A stretch of DNA of 7,345 nucleotides from Spirochaetaceae bacterium (GCA_031279965.1 JAITHM010000053.1:1-7345), one strand, 5' to 3'. Positions 1 to 6,780 are shown, counted from the stretch's first letter. Program-made: numbers and translations. The notes: a model not told the origin generated them from the letters alone.

Positions 1-1
1 C

Positions 2-256
2 TTCCTGCCAACAAACTACGAAGTATTTGGAACCGAGTCCGGCGGGGAAACAAGCGGGAACCAGGGAAGGCTGAGCGCGTATCCGGATGACAACAGCCGG
101 AAGAAGAGCGGCGCGGGGGCTGACTGGTGGTGGCTCGCTTCGCCCTCTTCCGGCTCCTCGTCTTACTTTTGCCATGTCGGCAGCTCCGGAAATGCCGGCG
201 GCCACTCCAATGCGAGTTCGGCGGGCGGCCTCGCCCCCGTTTTCTGCATAAAATAG
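2..256 (+). CDS. DUF6273-type protein, C-terminal end (partial, start outside window)
   Basis: An open frame enters from the left edge and ends at TAG (254-256), giving the last 84 residues. Visible pieces are LPTNYEVFG (2-10), a YPDDNSRKK segment (27-35), WWWLASP (42-48), YFCHVGSSG (55-63) and a final GLAPVFCIK (76-84). A WWLxSP block, an FCxV block and a terminal G-x-x-P-x-F-C-I block are the pattern I associate with DUF6273 domains, which in gut bacteria and treponemes often end secreted or surface proteins; the N-terminus that would show this is missing. Residues 49-76 are almost all Ser, Gly, Ala, Asn, His or Tyr, many with NNC codons, as in the variable end of a DGR target. No reverse transcriptase or template repeat is visible, so the DGR link is inference. 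The stop codon lies inside the heptamer repeat that follows. Family assignment is from memory of the motif, not a search. Confidence 0.6.
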   Translation, partial: FLPTNYEVFGTESGGETSGNQGRLSAYPDDNSRKKSGAGADWWWLASPSSGSSSYFCHVGSSGNAGGHSNASSAGGLAPVFCIK

Positions 257-366
257 TGGACAGTGGGCAGTGGACAGTGGGTAGTTGGTAGTGGGCAGTT
301 AGTAGTTGGTAGTTGGTAGTTGGTAGTTGGTAGTTGGTAGTTGGTAGTGGGTAGTTGGTAGTTGGT
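255..366 (+). repeat. Tandem heptamer array, 16 units, left arm of a large palindrome
   Basis: Sixteen consecutive 7-base units without a gap. The first are AGTGGAC, AGTGGGC, AGTGGAC and AGTGGGT, the commonest is AGTTGGT, and all but one (AGTTAGT) fit AGT(G/T)G(G/A)(C/T). Six identical AGTTGGT units run from 304 to 345, suggesting recent slippage or unequal exchange. The first unit shares AG with the TAG stop of the upstream gene. GG pairs every 7 bases could allow a weak two-tetrad G-quadruplex. Heptanucleotide tandem repeats (STRR) are described in cyanobacteria; the likeness is in form only. Confidence 0.95.
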
Positions 367-370
367 AGAC

Positions 371-430
371 TTTGGCTGGTATATGTTAACTAACGGCGAC
401 TTCAGCGTTAGTTAACGTATTCCGGCCAGA
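371..430. repeat. Central hairpin between the two heptamer arrays
   Basis: GTTAACTAACG (385-395) and CGTTAGTTAAC (406-416) are perfect inverted 11-mers around a 10-base loop (396-405). Pairing continues outward: 381-383 pair with 418-420, 373-379 with 422-428, with G-T wobbles at 384/417 and 377/424 and one T-T mismatch at 380/421, so the stem is about 23 bp. There is no T run after it, so it is not a standard intrinsic terminator, though it could still block read-through from the upstream gene. As DNA it could extrude as a cruciform. DGR targets can carry a hairpin or cruciform just 3' of the variable repeat, which makes the position suggestive. Confidence 0.85.
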
Positions 431-479
431 AGCCGCTGCCCACTACCCGCTGCCCACTACCCGCTGCCCACTGCCCACT
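431..479 (-). repeat. Inverted heptamer array, 7 units, right arm of the palindrome
   Basis: Seven units read AGCCGCT, GCCCACT, ACCCGCT, GCCCACT, ACCCGCT, GCCCACT, GCCCACT. GCCCACT is the exact reverse complement of AGTGGGC in the left array, and ACCCGCT differs by one base from the complement of AGTGGGT. The right arm is therefore the same repeat family in opposite orientation, with 7 units against 16. The left array is dominated by AGTTGGT, absent here, so the arms have diverged or expanded separately. Confidence 0.9.
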
Positions 480-480
480 A

Positions 481-621
481 ACTTTACCGGGAAAGGCCAT
501 GCGACAGCAAAGGCCATCCTCCCGAAATCAGAAATCTCAGACGGAGGTTTCCGCCGCATTAGGGCTATCCATTCCCAAAGCCTATATGTTCTATAAATTG
601 TAATGAGTACGGACAGGACAC
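481..621 (+). other. Spacer between repeat structure and the rpoB promoter, no clear gene
   Basis: This stretch has no gene I can support. It contains a 34-codon open frame from ATG at 499 to TAA at 601-603, starting MRQQRPSS and ending YMFYKL, with GGGA at 489-492 as a poor ribosome binding site. A small inverted repeat, CGGA-GGTT-TCCG, lies near 542-553. No ribosomal protein gene such as rplL, the usual left neighbour of rpoB, is present. Confidence 0.5.
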
Positions 622-650
622 TTGACGAGATAGAATGCTTTATGATAGCT
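622..650 (+). promoter_or_regulatory. Probable sigma-70-type promoter for rpoB-asnS
   Basis: TTGACG (622-627) matches the -35 consensus at five of six positions. A 17-base spacer leads to ATAGCT (645-650), or an 18-base spacer to TAGCTT; both are weak -10 elements. A better hexamer, TATGAT (641-646), is only 13 bases from TTGACG. The ATG at 695 would be about 35-40 bases from the transcript start. rpoB needs some promoter here because no ribosomal operon precedes it; the exact elements are uncertain. Confidence 0.4.
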
Positions 651-684
651 TCAATAAATTATACCCTTAAAAAAACAAGAAGCA

Positions 685-694
685 AGAGGTAGGT
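685..694 (+). promoter_or_regulatory. Ribosome binding site of rpoB
   Basis: AGAGG at 685-689 lies five bases before the ATG at 695. It supports this start over the next in-frame ATG, codon 11 (725-727), which lacks a comparable purine run. Confidence 0.75.
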
Positions 695-3600
695 ATGGCA
701 GTGAAAAAGGCTAAAGACAGCGAAGATATGAAGGAAACAGTCAAAACACGTACGTATATTGGCAAGGATATTGAGGACGTTATGGCTGTCCCCGATTTAA
801 TTGATATTCAAACAGCGTCGTATGAACGCTTTTTGCAGCGAGAGATATTGCATACAGGTAAACAGCCTCAATTACAGGGTCTTGAGGAAGTGTTCAAAAC
901 CACATTCCCCATCGAAAGTCCCAATGGTGAAATGGAACTGAATTATGAATATTACACGTTAGACGATGATTCCATCAAATTCAGTGAATTTGAGTGTAAG
1001 CAAAAAGGGCTTACCTACGGAATAAGCCTTAAAGCGCGCATCAATTTGGCATTCCGCGCTACCGGTGAAATTCGCCAAAAAGACATCTACATGGGCGACA
1101 TTCCTATTATGACCAATCGCGGTACTTTTATCATAAATGGCGCGGAACGTGTTGTCGTATCGCAAATTCACCGGTCTCCGGGCGTTATTTTCTGTCACGA
1201 GAAGGGCGTTTATTCATCGCGCATCATCCCTTATCGTGGAAGCTGGCTCGAATTTGAAATTGATCAGAAGCGCGAACATATTTGTGCGAAAATCGACCGG
1301 AAAAAGAAGATCCTGGGAACTATATTCCTGCGGGCGCTGGGTTTTTCAAGCCGTGAAGAGATTATTAAAGCGTTTTACAAGACAGAAACGGCTGAAGTGC
1401 GCGATGACGCAGAAAGCCGCGAAGCTTTTGCTGGCCGAGTGCTTGCTGCACCGGTGTGGGTTGACGCCGCACCGGAAGAAATCGAGACCACAAAAGGCGT
1501 GGTTGACGGCAAAAAGAAACTTCATCGTGCGGGCGAAAAACTCCATCCCCATATCATTGATGAACTTGTTTCCCGGGGAATTACTACTATTGAGCTCATT
1601 GATTTTAAGACTGAAGGCAGTCTTAAAACCCCGATGCTGCTTAATTGTTTTGAGCGTGAAGATATAAAACATTTGCGCGAAGATTCTGAAAGCGATGAGC
1701 CCACCAAAGAAGACGCGCTGTCCATCGTTTACAATGTGCTTCTTCCCGGCGAGTCTATCACCATTGAAAACGCTGAAAAAGACCTTAATCAAATGTTCTT
1801 TACGGAACGGCGTTACGAATTGGGACGGGTTGGACGCTACAAGCTGAATAAACGCTTTGACTTTGATCCGCCGCTTGAAGACATGGTCCTTACCAAACAG
1901 GACATCATTGCAACGATGAAACATCTTATCCGTGTCTACAACCACGACGACATTGCCGATGACATTGACCACCTGGGAAACAGGCGAGTGCGTTCTGTCG
2001 GCGAATTAATGACGAACGAGATGAAAAAAGCATTCTCGCGCATGGAGCGTATCGCCAAAGAGCGTATGTCACTTAAAGAAACGGATACGATACGCCCGCA
2101 GGATCTTATTTCGATAAAACCGATCGTAGCGGCAATAAAAGAATTCTTCGGCTCAAGCCAGCTTTCGCAATTTATGGATCAGGTTAATCCGCTTGCCGAA
2201 CTTACGCACAAACGCCGCCTTAATGCGCTTGGCCCCGGCGGTCTTTCCCGCGACCGGGCCGGCTTTGAGGTACGCGATGTCCATTACACCCACTACGGAC
2301 GCATGTGCCCCATTGAAACCCCGGAAGGCCCCAATATTGGTCTTATCGTGTCGTTGGCCAACTATACCAAAGTCAATGACTACGGCTTCCTTGAAACTCC
2401 ATACCGTAAAGTTGAACAGGGTAAAGCAACAGAAAAAGTCGAATACCTTTCCGCAATGGATGAAGACAAGTATTACATTGCCCAGGCATCGGCAAAACTT
2501 AACAAAGACGGTTCCTTTGCAGAAGCTCAAGTTGCCTGCCGCCACCAGGGGGATTATCCCACCTGTTCGCCGCAGGAAATTCAGTATATGGATGTTTCGC
2601 CCAAGCAGATTATTTCGGTTTCAACCTCGCTTATTCCGTTTTTGGAGCATGACGACGCGAACCGTGCCCTTATGGGAAGCAACATGCAGCGCCAAGCCGT
2701 ACCGCTCGTATTTCCTGAAGCGCCGCGTGTAGGAACCGGCATGGAAGCAAAATGCGCCTATGATTCCGGTGTTTTGGTAAAAGCCCAGCGTGCCGGAACA
2801 GTAGTTCACGTAACAACTGATGAAGTGCGTATCGCGCCGGATGAAGCCAATGAAAAAGCATACGACAGTTATCCGCTTATCAAATTTCAGCGGACAAATC
2901 AGGATACCTGTTACAATCAGCGCCCTCTTGTCAAAGAAGGTGACCGCATCACTGCCGGCGCGGTGATTGCCGACGGCCCTGCAACCGATGGCGGTGAACT
3001 TGCTTTAGGACGCAATGTGCTCGTCGGCTTTATGCCGTGGAATGGCTACAATTACGAAGATTCAATTTTAATTTCAGAACGTGTTGTGCGTGATGATATG
3101 TTCACATCGATCCACATTAAAGAATTTACCACTGAGGTACGCGAGACAAAGCTTGGGCCGGAAAAAATCACACGGGATATACCCAATGCATCAGAAAAAA
3201 GTCTTGACAGTCTTGATGCTGAAGGGATCATCTGCATAGGCGCAAAAGTGCGTGCGGGTGATATTCTTGTAGGTAAGGTCACGCCGAAAAGCGAAGCGGA
3301 AACTACCCCCGAATTCAAGCTTTTGAACTCGATTTTCGGCGAAAAGGCTAAAGAAGTGCGCGACACTTCGCTCCGTGCCCCTCATGGCATTGACGGTACG
3401 GTAATCGATGTGCAGCGGCTCAAACGAAGCGCGGGGGATGATCTCAATCCTGGTGTTGAAGAGATGGTGAAGGTTCTTATCGCTGCGAAGCGTAAACTCC
3501 GCGAAGGAGACAAGATGGCAGGCCGCCACGGCAATAAGGGCGTTGTCGCCCGTATTCTTCCCATTGAGGATATGCCGTATATGGAAGACGGGACGCCGCT

Positions 3601-4258
3601 TGATCTGTGCCTTACGCCGCTTGGTGTGCCTTCCCGTATGAACATAGGCCAGCTTCTTGAAACAGAACTGGGGTGGGCCGGACTCGCGCTTAATGAATGG
3701 TACTCGGCGCCGGTTTTCCAATCGCCTTCAACAGACCAAATTGAACGAAAACTAACCGAAGCGGGGCTTCCCTCCAACTCAAAGACAATACTGCGTGACG
3801 GACGTACCGGTGAAGTGTTTGTTAATCCGATTTTCTGTGGTGTTATTTACTTCCTCAAACTACACCATCTTGTTGATGATAAAATGCACGCCCGTTCAAC
3901 AGGCCCCTATTCGCTTGTAACCCAGCAGCCACTGGGTGGTAAGGCACAGTTTGGCGGCCAGCGGCTTGGTGAGATGGAGGTTTGGGCGCTTGAAGCCTAC
4001 GGTGCGGCTAACACGCTTCAGGAACTTTTAACAATAAAGTCTGACGACATGACAGGCCGGTCAAAGATTTACGAAGCCATCGTCAAGGGAGAGCCTTCTA
4101 CCACGGCCGGCATTCCAGAGTCGTTTAACGTACTGGTACAGGAACTGCGCGGTCTTGCTCTTGATATGACAATTTATGACGCAAAAGGCAGGCAAATCCC
4201 GCTTACTGAACGTGACGATGAACTTATTGCAAAGGCGGCAAGTAATTTTGCTCAGTAA
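695..4258 (+). CDS. rpoB: DNA-directed RNA polymerase subunit beta
   Basis: Complete 1187-residue beta subunit, of normal length for spirochaetes. With beta' it forms the catalytic core of RNA polymerase. Landmarks in order: lobe and protrusion region with GERVV-type INGAERVVVSQ (near 148-158); rifampicin cluster I with SSQLSQFMDQ and KRRLNALGPGG (487-517); CPIETPEGPNIG just after; WNGYNYEDS (782-790), with E788 and D789 matching E. coli E813/D814; KVTPKSE (860s); GDKMAGRHGNKG (938-949), with K940 and K948 matching the nucleotide-contacting K1065 and K1073; and the C-terminal GGKAQFGGQRLGEMEVWALE (1081-1100) that meets beta'. All look intact, so the protein should be functional. N510 corresponds to E. 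coli S531; Asn there is linked to natural rifampicin resistance in Treponema and Borrelia. V497 corresponds to N518. Unusually, no rplL precedes it and no rpoC follows; asnS starts two bases after the stop. Confidence 0.99.
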   Translation: MAVKKAKDSEDMKETVKTRTYIGKDIEDVMAVPDLIDIQTASYERFLQREILHTGKQPQLQGLEEVFKTTFPIESPNGEMELNYEYYTLDDDSIKFSEFECKQKGLTYGISLKARINLAFRATGEIRQKDIYMGDIPIMTNRGTFIINGAERVVVSQIHRSPGVIFCHEKGVYSSRIIPYRGSWLEFEIDQKREHICAKIDRKKKILGTIFLRALGFSSREEIIKAFYKTETAEVRDDAESREAFAGRVLAAPVWVDAAPEEIETTKGVVDGKKKLHRAGEKLHPHIIDELVSRGITTIELIDFKTEGSLKTPMLLNCFEREDIKHLREDSESDEPTKEDALSIVYNVLLPGESITIENAEKDLNQMFFTERRYELGRVGRYKLNKRFDFDPPLEDMVLTKQDIIATMKHLIRVYNHDDIADDIDHLGNRRVRSVGELMTNEMKKAFSRMERIAKERMSLKETDTIRPQDLISIKPIVAAIKEFFGSSQLSQFMDQVNPLAELTHKRRLNALGPGGLSRDRAGFEVRDVHYTHYGRMCPIETPEGPNIGLIVSLANYTKVNDYGFLETPYRKVEQGKATEKVEYLSAMDEDKYYIAQASAKLNKDGSFAEAQVACRHQGDYPTCSPQEIQYMDVSPKQIISVSTSLIPFLEHDDANRALMGSNMQRQAVPLVFPEAPRVGTGMEAKCAYDSGVLVKAQRAGTVVHVTTDEVRIAPDEANEKAYDSYPLIKFQRTNQDTCYNQRPLVKEGDRITAGAVIADGPATDGGELALGRNVLVGFMPWNGYNYEDSILISERVVRDDMFTSIHIKEFTTEVRETKLGPEKITRDIPNASEKSLDSLDAEGIICIGAKVRAGDILVGKVTPKSEAETTPEFKLLNSIFGEKAKEVRDTSLRAPHGIDGTVIDVQRLKRSAGDDLNPGVEEMVKVLIAAKRKLREGDKMAGRHGNKGVVARILPIEDMPYMEDGTPLDLCLTPLGVPSRMNIGQLLETELGWAGLALNEWYSAPVFQSPSTDQIERKLTEAGLPSNSKTILRDGRTGEVFVNPIFCGVIYFLKLHHLVDDKMHARSTGPYSLVTQQPLGGKAQFGGQRLGEMEVWALEAYGAANTLQELLTIKSDDMTGRSKIYEAIVKGEPSTTAGIPESFNVLVQELRGLALDMTIYDAKGRQIPLTERDDELIAKAASNFAQ

Positions 4259-4260
4259 TC

Positions 4261-5640
4261 ATGATTAAGGATTTACTGACAGAGGAGCCCTGCGGTCAGC
4301 ATACTGTAACACGCGGCTGGGTGCGTACAAAACGAACTATGAAAAACCTTGTATTTATCGAGGTCTACGATGGTTCATGTTTTGCGGCGCTTCAGTGTAC
4401 ATTTGACCGTACTACAGAGCTTAGCATAGAAACACAGACAACTCTTGACGCGCTTTCTACAGGCGCATCAGTCGAGATTTCTGGTAAACTTGTATCTTCG
4501 CCTGCTCAGGGGCAGTGTGTTGAACTTGCTGCAGATGAAGCGCGTCTTATTGGTGCGGCTTCCGGAGAAAGTTATCCCCTGCAAAAAAAAGGACATTCTT
4601 TTGAATTTCTTCGAGAAATAGCGCATCTTCGGCCCCGAACAGCGACAATTGGTGCCGTCGCTCGGATAAGGTCGCGGCTTGCCTATGCGGTTCATACTTT
4701 TTTTCAGGAACAAGGCTTTCAGTATGTGCATACACCGATCATCACAACGAATGATGCTGAAGGTACCGGAGCAATGTTTCAGATTACAACATTGGATTTG
4801 GCAAAAATTACAGCGGGAACTTTGGATTACAGCAAAGATTTTTTTGGTAAAAAAGCGTTTTTAACCGTTTCAGGCCAGCTTGAAGGTGAAACTTACGCAG
4901 CAGCACTTTCCCGAATCTATACTTTTGGTCCAACTTTCCGTGCTGAAAATTCAAATACCTCACGACATTTGGCTGAATTTTGGATGATCGAACCAGAAAT
5001 CGCCTTTGCACATCTGGAAGATGATATGGCATTAGCAGAGAAATTTATTAAATATCTCTTTACAGATATACTTGATAAACATTCTGACGATCTTGAATTT
5101 TTTGATACTCATATTGAAAAAGGCCTGATTGCAACACTTCAGTCTGTTGCAGATTCACGCTTTACCCATATAACGTACACAGATGCGATACGAGAACTTG
5201 AACACCATGCGGCGAATTTTGAATTCAAACCGTTTTGGGGCTGTGATCTCCAGAGCGAACACGAAAAATTTCTTACAGAGCAGCTTGCCCACGGACCTGT
5301 TATTGTAACTGATTATCCCAAAGAGATTAAAGCTTTTTATATGAAGACTAACAGCGACGGTAAAACAGTACGCGCAATGGATGTACTTGTCCCTCGACTT
5401 GGCGAAATAATTGGCGGCTCAGAACGTGAAGATGATCTTGAACAACTCCAACTCCGTATGAGAGAACTTGGTATGGACATTCCATCGTACTGGTGGTACC
5501 TTGACCTTCGTCGTTTTGGGTCAGTCCCTCATGCAGGCTTTGGCCTTGGGTTTGAACGGCTTGTACAGTATGTTACCGGCATGGCAAATATCCGTGATGT
5601 TATTCCCTATCCTCGCGCGGCTGGTCAAGCCGAATTTTAG
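4261..5640 (+). CDS. asnS: Asparaginyl-tRNA synthetase (class IIb)
   Basis: Complete 459-residue enzyme, close to the 466 of E. coli AsnRS. It charges tRNA-Asn with asparagine using ATP in the cytoplasm. The N-terminal anticodon-binding OB fold covers about 12-100 (GWVRTKR, VYDGSCFAALQ). Class II motif 1 ends near P159 (GFQYVHTP), motif 2 is about 226-246 (FRAENSNTSRHLAEFWMIEP, arginine R227), and motif 3 is about 426-437 (GFGLGFERLVQY, arginine R433). The ending IRDVIPYPR...GQAEF is typical of AsnRS and separates it from AspRS. Only two bases separate it from the rpoB stop, and no Shine-Dalgarno sequence is visible before ATG 4261 (CTCAGTAATC), so translation is probably coupled to termination of rpoB. 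Parts, for example 5041-5100 at about 22% G+C, are much more A+T-rich than rpoB. Presence of AsnRS means charging need not rely only on the GatCAB amidotransferase route. Confidence 0.97.
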   Translation: MIKDLLTEEPCGQHTVTRGWVRTKRTMKNLVFIEVYDGSCFAALQCTFDRTTELSIETQTTLDALSTGASVEISGKLVSSPAQGQCVELAADEARLIGAASGESYPLQKKGHSFEFLREIAHLRPRTATIGAVARIRSRLAYAVHTFFQEQGFQYVHTPIITTNDAEGTGAMFQITTLDLAKITAGTLDYSKDFFGKKAFLTVSGQLEGETYAAALSRIYTFGPTFRAENSNTSRHLAEFWMIEPEIAFAHLEDDMALAEKFIKYLFTDILDKHSDDLEFFDTHIEKGLIATLQSVADSRFTHITYTDAIRELEHHAANFEFKPFWGCDLQSEHEKFLTEQLAHGPVIVTDYPKEIKAFYMKTNSDGKTVRAMDVLVPRLGEIIGGSEREDDLEQLQLRMRELGMDIPSYWWYLDLRRFGSVPHAGFGLGFERLVQYVTGMANIRDVIPYPRAAGQAEF

Positions 5641-5704
5641 CATCAATAAAAACATCGCCTGTCCAAGCACCGGCAAAGTTGTCCTGTTTATGAAGATACC
5701 CCGC
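5641..5704 (+). other. Intergenic after asnS, no terminator seen
   Basis: Between the asnS stop and the next promoter I find no G+C-rich hairpin followed by T residues. The rpoB-asnS transcript may therefore end by another mechanism, or read into the following leader and acetyltransferase gene. Confidence 0.4.
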
Positions 5705-5733
5705 TTGACATTTCTCCCGCCCTGTGTTACCCT
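5705..5733 (+). promoter_or_regulatory. Sigma-70-type promoter of module copy A
   Basis: A perfect -35 TTGACA (5705-5710), a 17-base spacer and TACCCT (5728-5733) as -10. The ATG at 5743 is nine bases beyond the -10, where transcription would be expected to start within a few bases, so the first reading frame may be leaderless. The same arrangement recurs at 6632-6660, which argues for function. Confidence 0.6.
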
Positions 5734-5742
5734 GCTTCCAGT

Positions 5743-5853
<111 letters not shown>

Positions 5854-5999
5854 ATTCGCCCTTTTACCAGGCATAGGGCTTAGTTTAGGGGAGAGGTCTG
5901 CCCAGACGCGATTACCGGCGGACAGAAGTCCGTTACCAGTAATTTCTTATCTTGTCCGTTTTCGGGCGGTATTTCATTACTTTTTTGAGGAAATAACGT
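5854..5999 (+). other. Leader between AC tract and acetyltransferase gene
   Basis: No gene is open here from its own start codon. One frame (5852-6007) is free of stops. Short inverted repeats occur: GTCT-GCCC-AGAC near 5896-5907 and CGGAC-AGAA-GTCCG near 5919-5932. Both are short, and neither is followed by a T run. TTGTCC at 5952-5957 could be a weak -35, but no good -10 follows. Confidence 0.4.
5987..5999 (+). promoter_or_regulatory. Ribosome binding site of the acetyltransferase gene
   Basis: GAGG at 5987-5990 (within TGAGGAAA) lies nine bases before the ATG at 6000, which supports that start. Confidence 0.7.
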
Positions 6000-6596
6000 A
6001 TGGTAATTAAAAACGCCGCTGAATTTGATGATACCATACGAGAGAAATTGAGTAAATTGTTTGTGGAAAATTTTGAAAAAGAGTTGTCATTTATTTCAAA
6101 AAACAAAAAAACATTGATACAGGCTCTCGCCCACATATTCGTGCTTGACACTATTTATGTGGTGATAATTGATAATGAACCTGCTGGAATAATAGGTTCT
6201 ATAGATAAAGAACGCCGCAGTGTAAAATTTAAAATAAACAAACTTATAAAACATTTAGGTATGATAAAAGCTTTTTTGGTAATGATAGTATTAAAACAGC
6301 ATATTAACATGTTTCCCCAATATTCCGTTGAAAAATATACAAAAACAGCATCTATAGCGTTTGTTGCGGTAGATAGAAAATATATGAAAATGGGTGTTTT
6401 ATTGGAAATGCTGAAAAGATTTTTATCATATATAAATATAACGTATATAATCGAAGTGGAAGAGACAAAAAGAGAGGCCATGTGGTTTTATCAGCAATTA
6501 GGGTTTAAGGAAGTATACAGAGAAAATTATTTGTTTCCCAAATCTCTTGTAAAAAATAATGTTGTATACATGTTATACAATGGGGTGGTCTGTTAA
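6000..6596 (+). CDS. GNAT-like N-acetyltransferase, substrate unknown
   Basis: A complete 198-residue, probably cytoplasmic protein with no signal peptide. The C-terminal half looks like a GNAT fold: motif A strand and helix at about 119-136 (IAFVAVDRKYMKMGVLLEML), and motif B at about 157-176 (KREAMWFYQQLGFKEVYREN), with the A-x-x-F-Y-x-x-L-G-F pattern common in GNAT enzymes. The acetyl-CoA loop, normally R/Q-x-x-G-x-G/A, reads M-K-M-G-V-L, so only the central glycine remains. The protein may bind CoA poorly or be a specialised member. The substrate cannot be read from sequence. The gene is strikingly A+T-rich (about 30% G+C at 6361-6420) with many AAA and ATA codons, unlike rpoB, which suggests horizontal acquisition. 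It is flanked by two copies of the promoter-peptide module. The module A promoter is the most likely driver. Confidence 0.75.
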   Translation: MVIKNAAEFDDTIREKLSKLFVENFEKELSFISKNKKTLIQALAHIFVLDTIYVVIIDNEPAGIIGSIDKERRSVKFKINKLIKHLGMIKAFLVMIVLKQHINMFPQYSVEKYTKTASIAFVAVDRKYMKMGVLLEMLKRFLSYINITYIIEVEETKREAMWFYQQLGFKEVYRENYLFPKSLVKNNVVYMLYNGVVC

Positions 6597-6631
6597 GGCG
6601 CGTTTTGAAAGTCTGCTGTCCGCCGGCCGCC
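6597..6631 (+). other. Short G+C-rich spacer before module B
   Basis: Contains CCGCCGGCCGCC (6620-6631), partly self-complementary through CGGCCG. No T run follows as a terminator would need, and the module B -35 starts immediately after. Confidence 0.3.
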
Positions 6632-6660
6632 TTGACATTTTTTATGCCTTGCGCCATCCT
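6632..6660 (+). promoter_or_regulatory. Sigma-70-type promoter of module copy B
   Basis: A perfect -35 TTGACA (6632-6637), a 17-base spacer and CATCCT (6655-6660), in register with TACCCT of module A. An overlapping TACCCT (6660-6665) is 22 bases from the -35, too far for a normal promoter. GTG-AAA-ACA begins ten bases after CATCCT, so this transcript would also be leaderless or nearly so. The -10 is weaker than in copy A. Confidence 0.45.
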
Positions 6661-6670
6661 ACCCTTTAGA

Positions 6671-6739
6671 GTGAAAACATCCGTCGGCCTGCAAGGCAGC
6701 GCACGATTCTCCTCAAGTTTTAGGCAACAGTCGGCGTAA
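6671..6739 (+). CDS. Short peptide frame of module B (22 codons)
   Basis: GTG at 6671 opens a 22-codon frame that starts MKTSVGLQGSAR and ends FRQQSA, stopping at TAA 6737-6739. It is basic, Ser/Gln-rich, and has no membrane segment. No ribosome binding site precedes it; the start lies about where transcription should begin. It shares the layout of module A and the block Q-x-S-A-x-x-S-x-x-F-x-R/Q with the GTG-5763 frame of that copy. It lies about 300 bases upstream of the AI-2E family gene. Unrecognised family; it could be a leader peptide, a repeated-element relic or untranslated. Confidence 0.3.
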   Translation: MKTSVGLQGSARFSSSFRQQSA

Positions 6740-6780
6740 CGTTCAAAACTGGCGGCAAAAAAAGCGCCGAGTAACTTTGA

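Noticed and set aside
371..430. Central hairpin as an intrinsic terminator of the DUF6273-type gene
   Set aside because: The stem is long but not followed by T residues, and it is part of the larger palindromic repeat.
3191..3721. 176-codon minus-strand frame inside rpoB, and similar frames on both strands (for example 1137-1667, 2193-2732)
   Set aside because: They lie wholly within the strongly conserved rpoB frame and have no recognisable domains; they are by-products of its codon usage.
6590..6605. GTTAAGG at the end of the acetyltransferase gene as an integron attC core site
   Set aside because: It does not fit GTTRRRY in the last base, and no matching inverse core or paired boxes were found nearby, so the flanked A+T-rich gene is not supported as an integron cassette.
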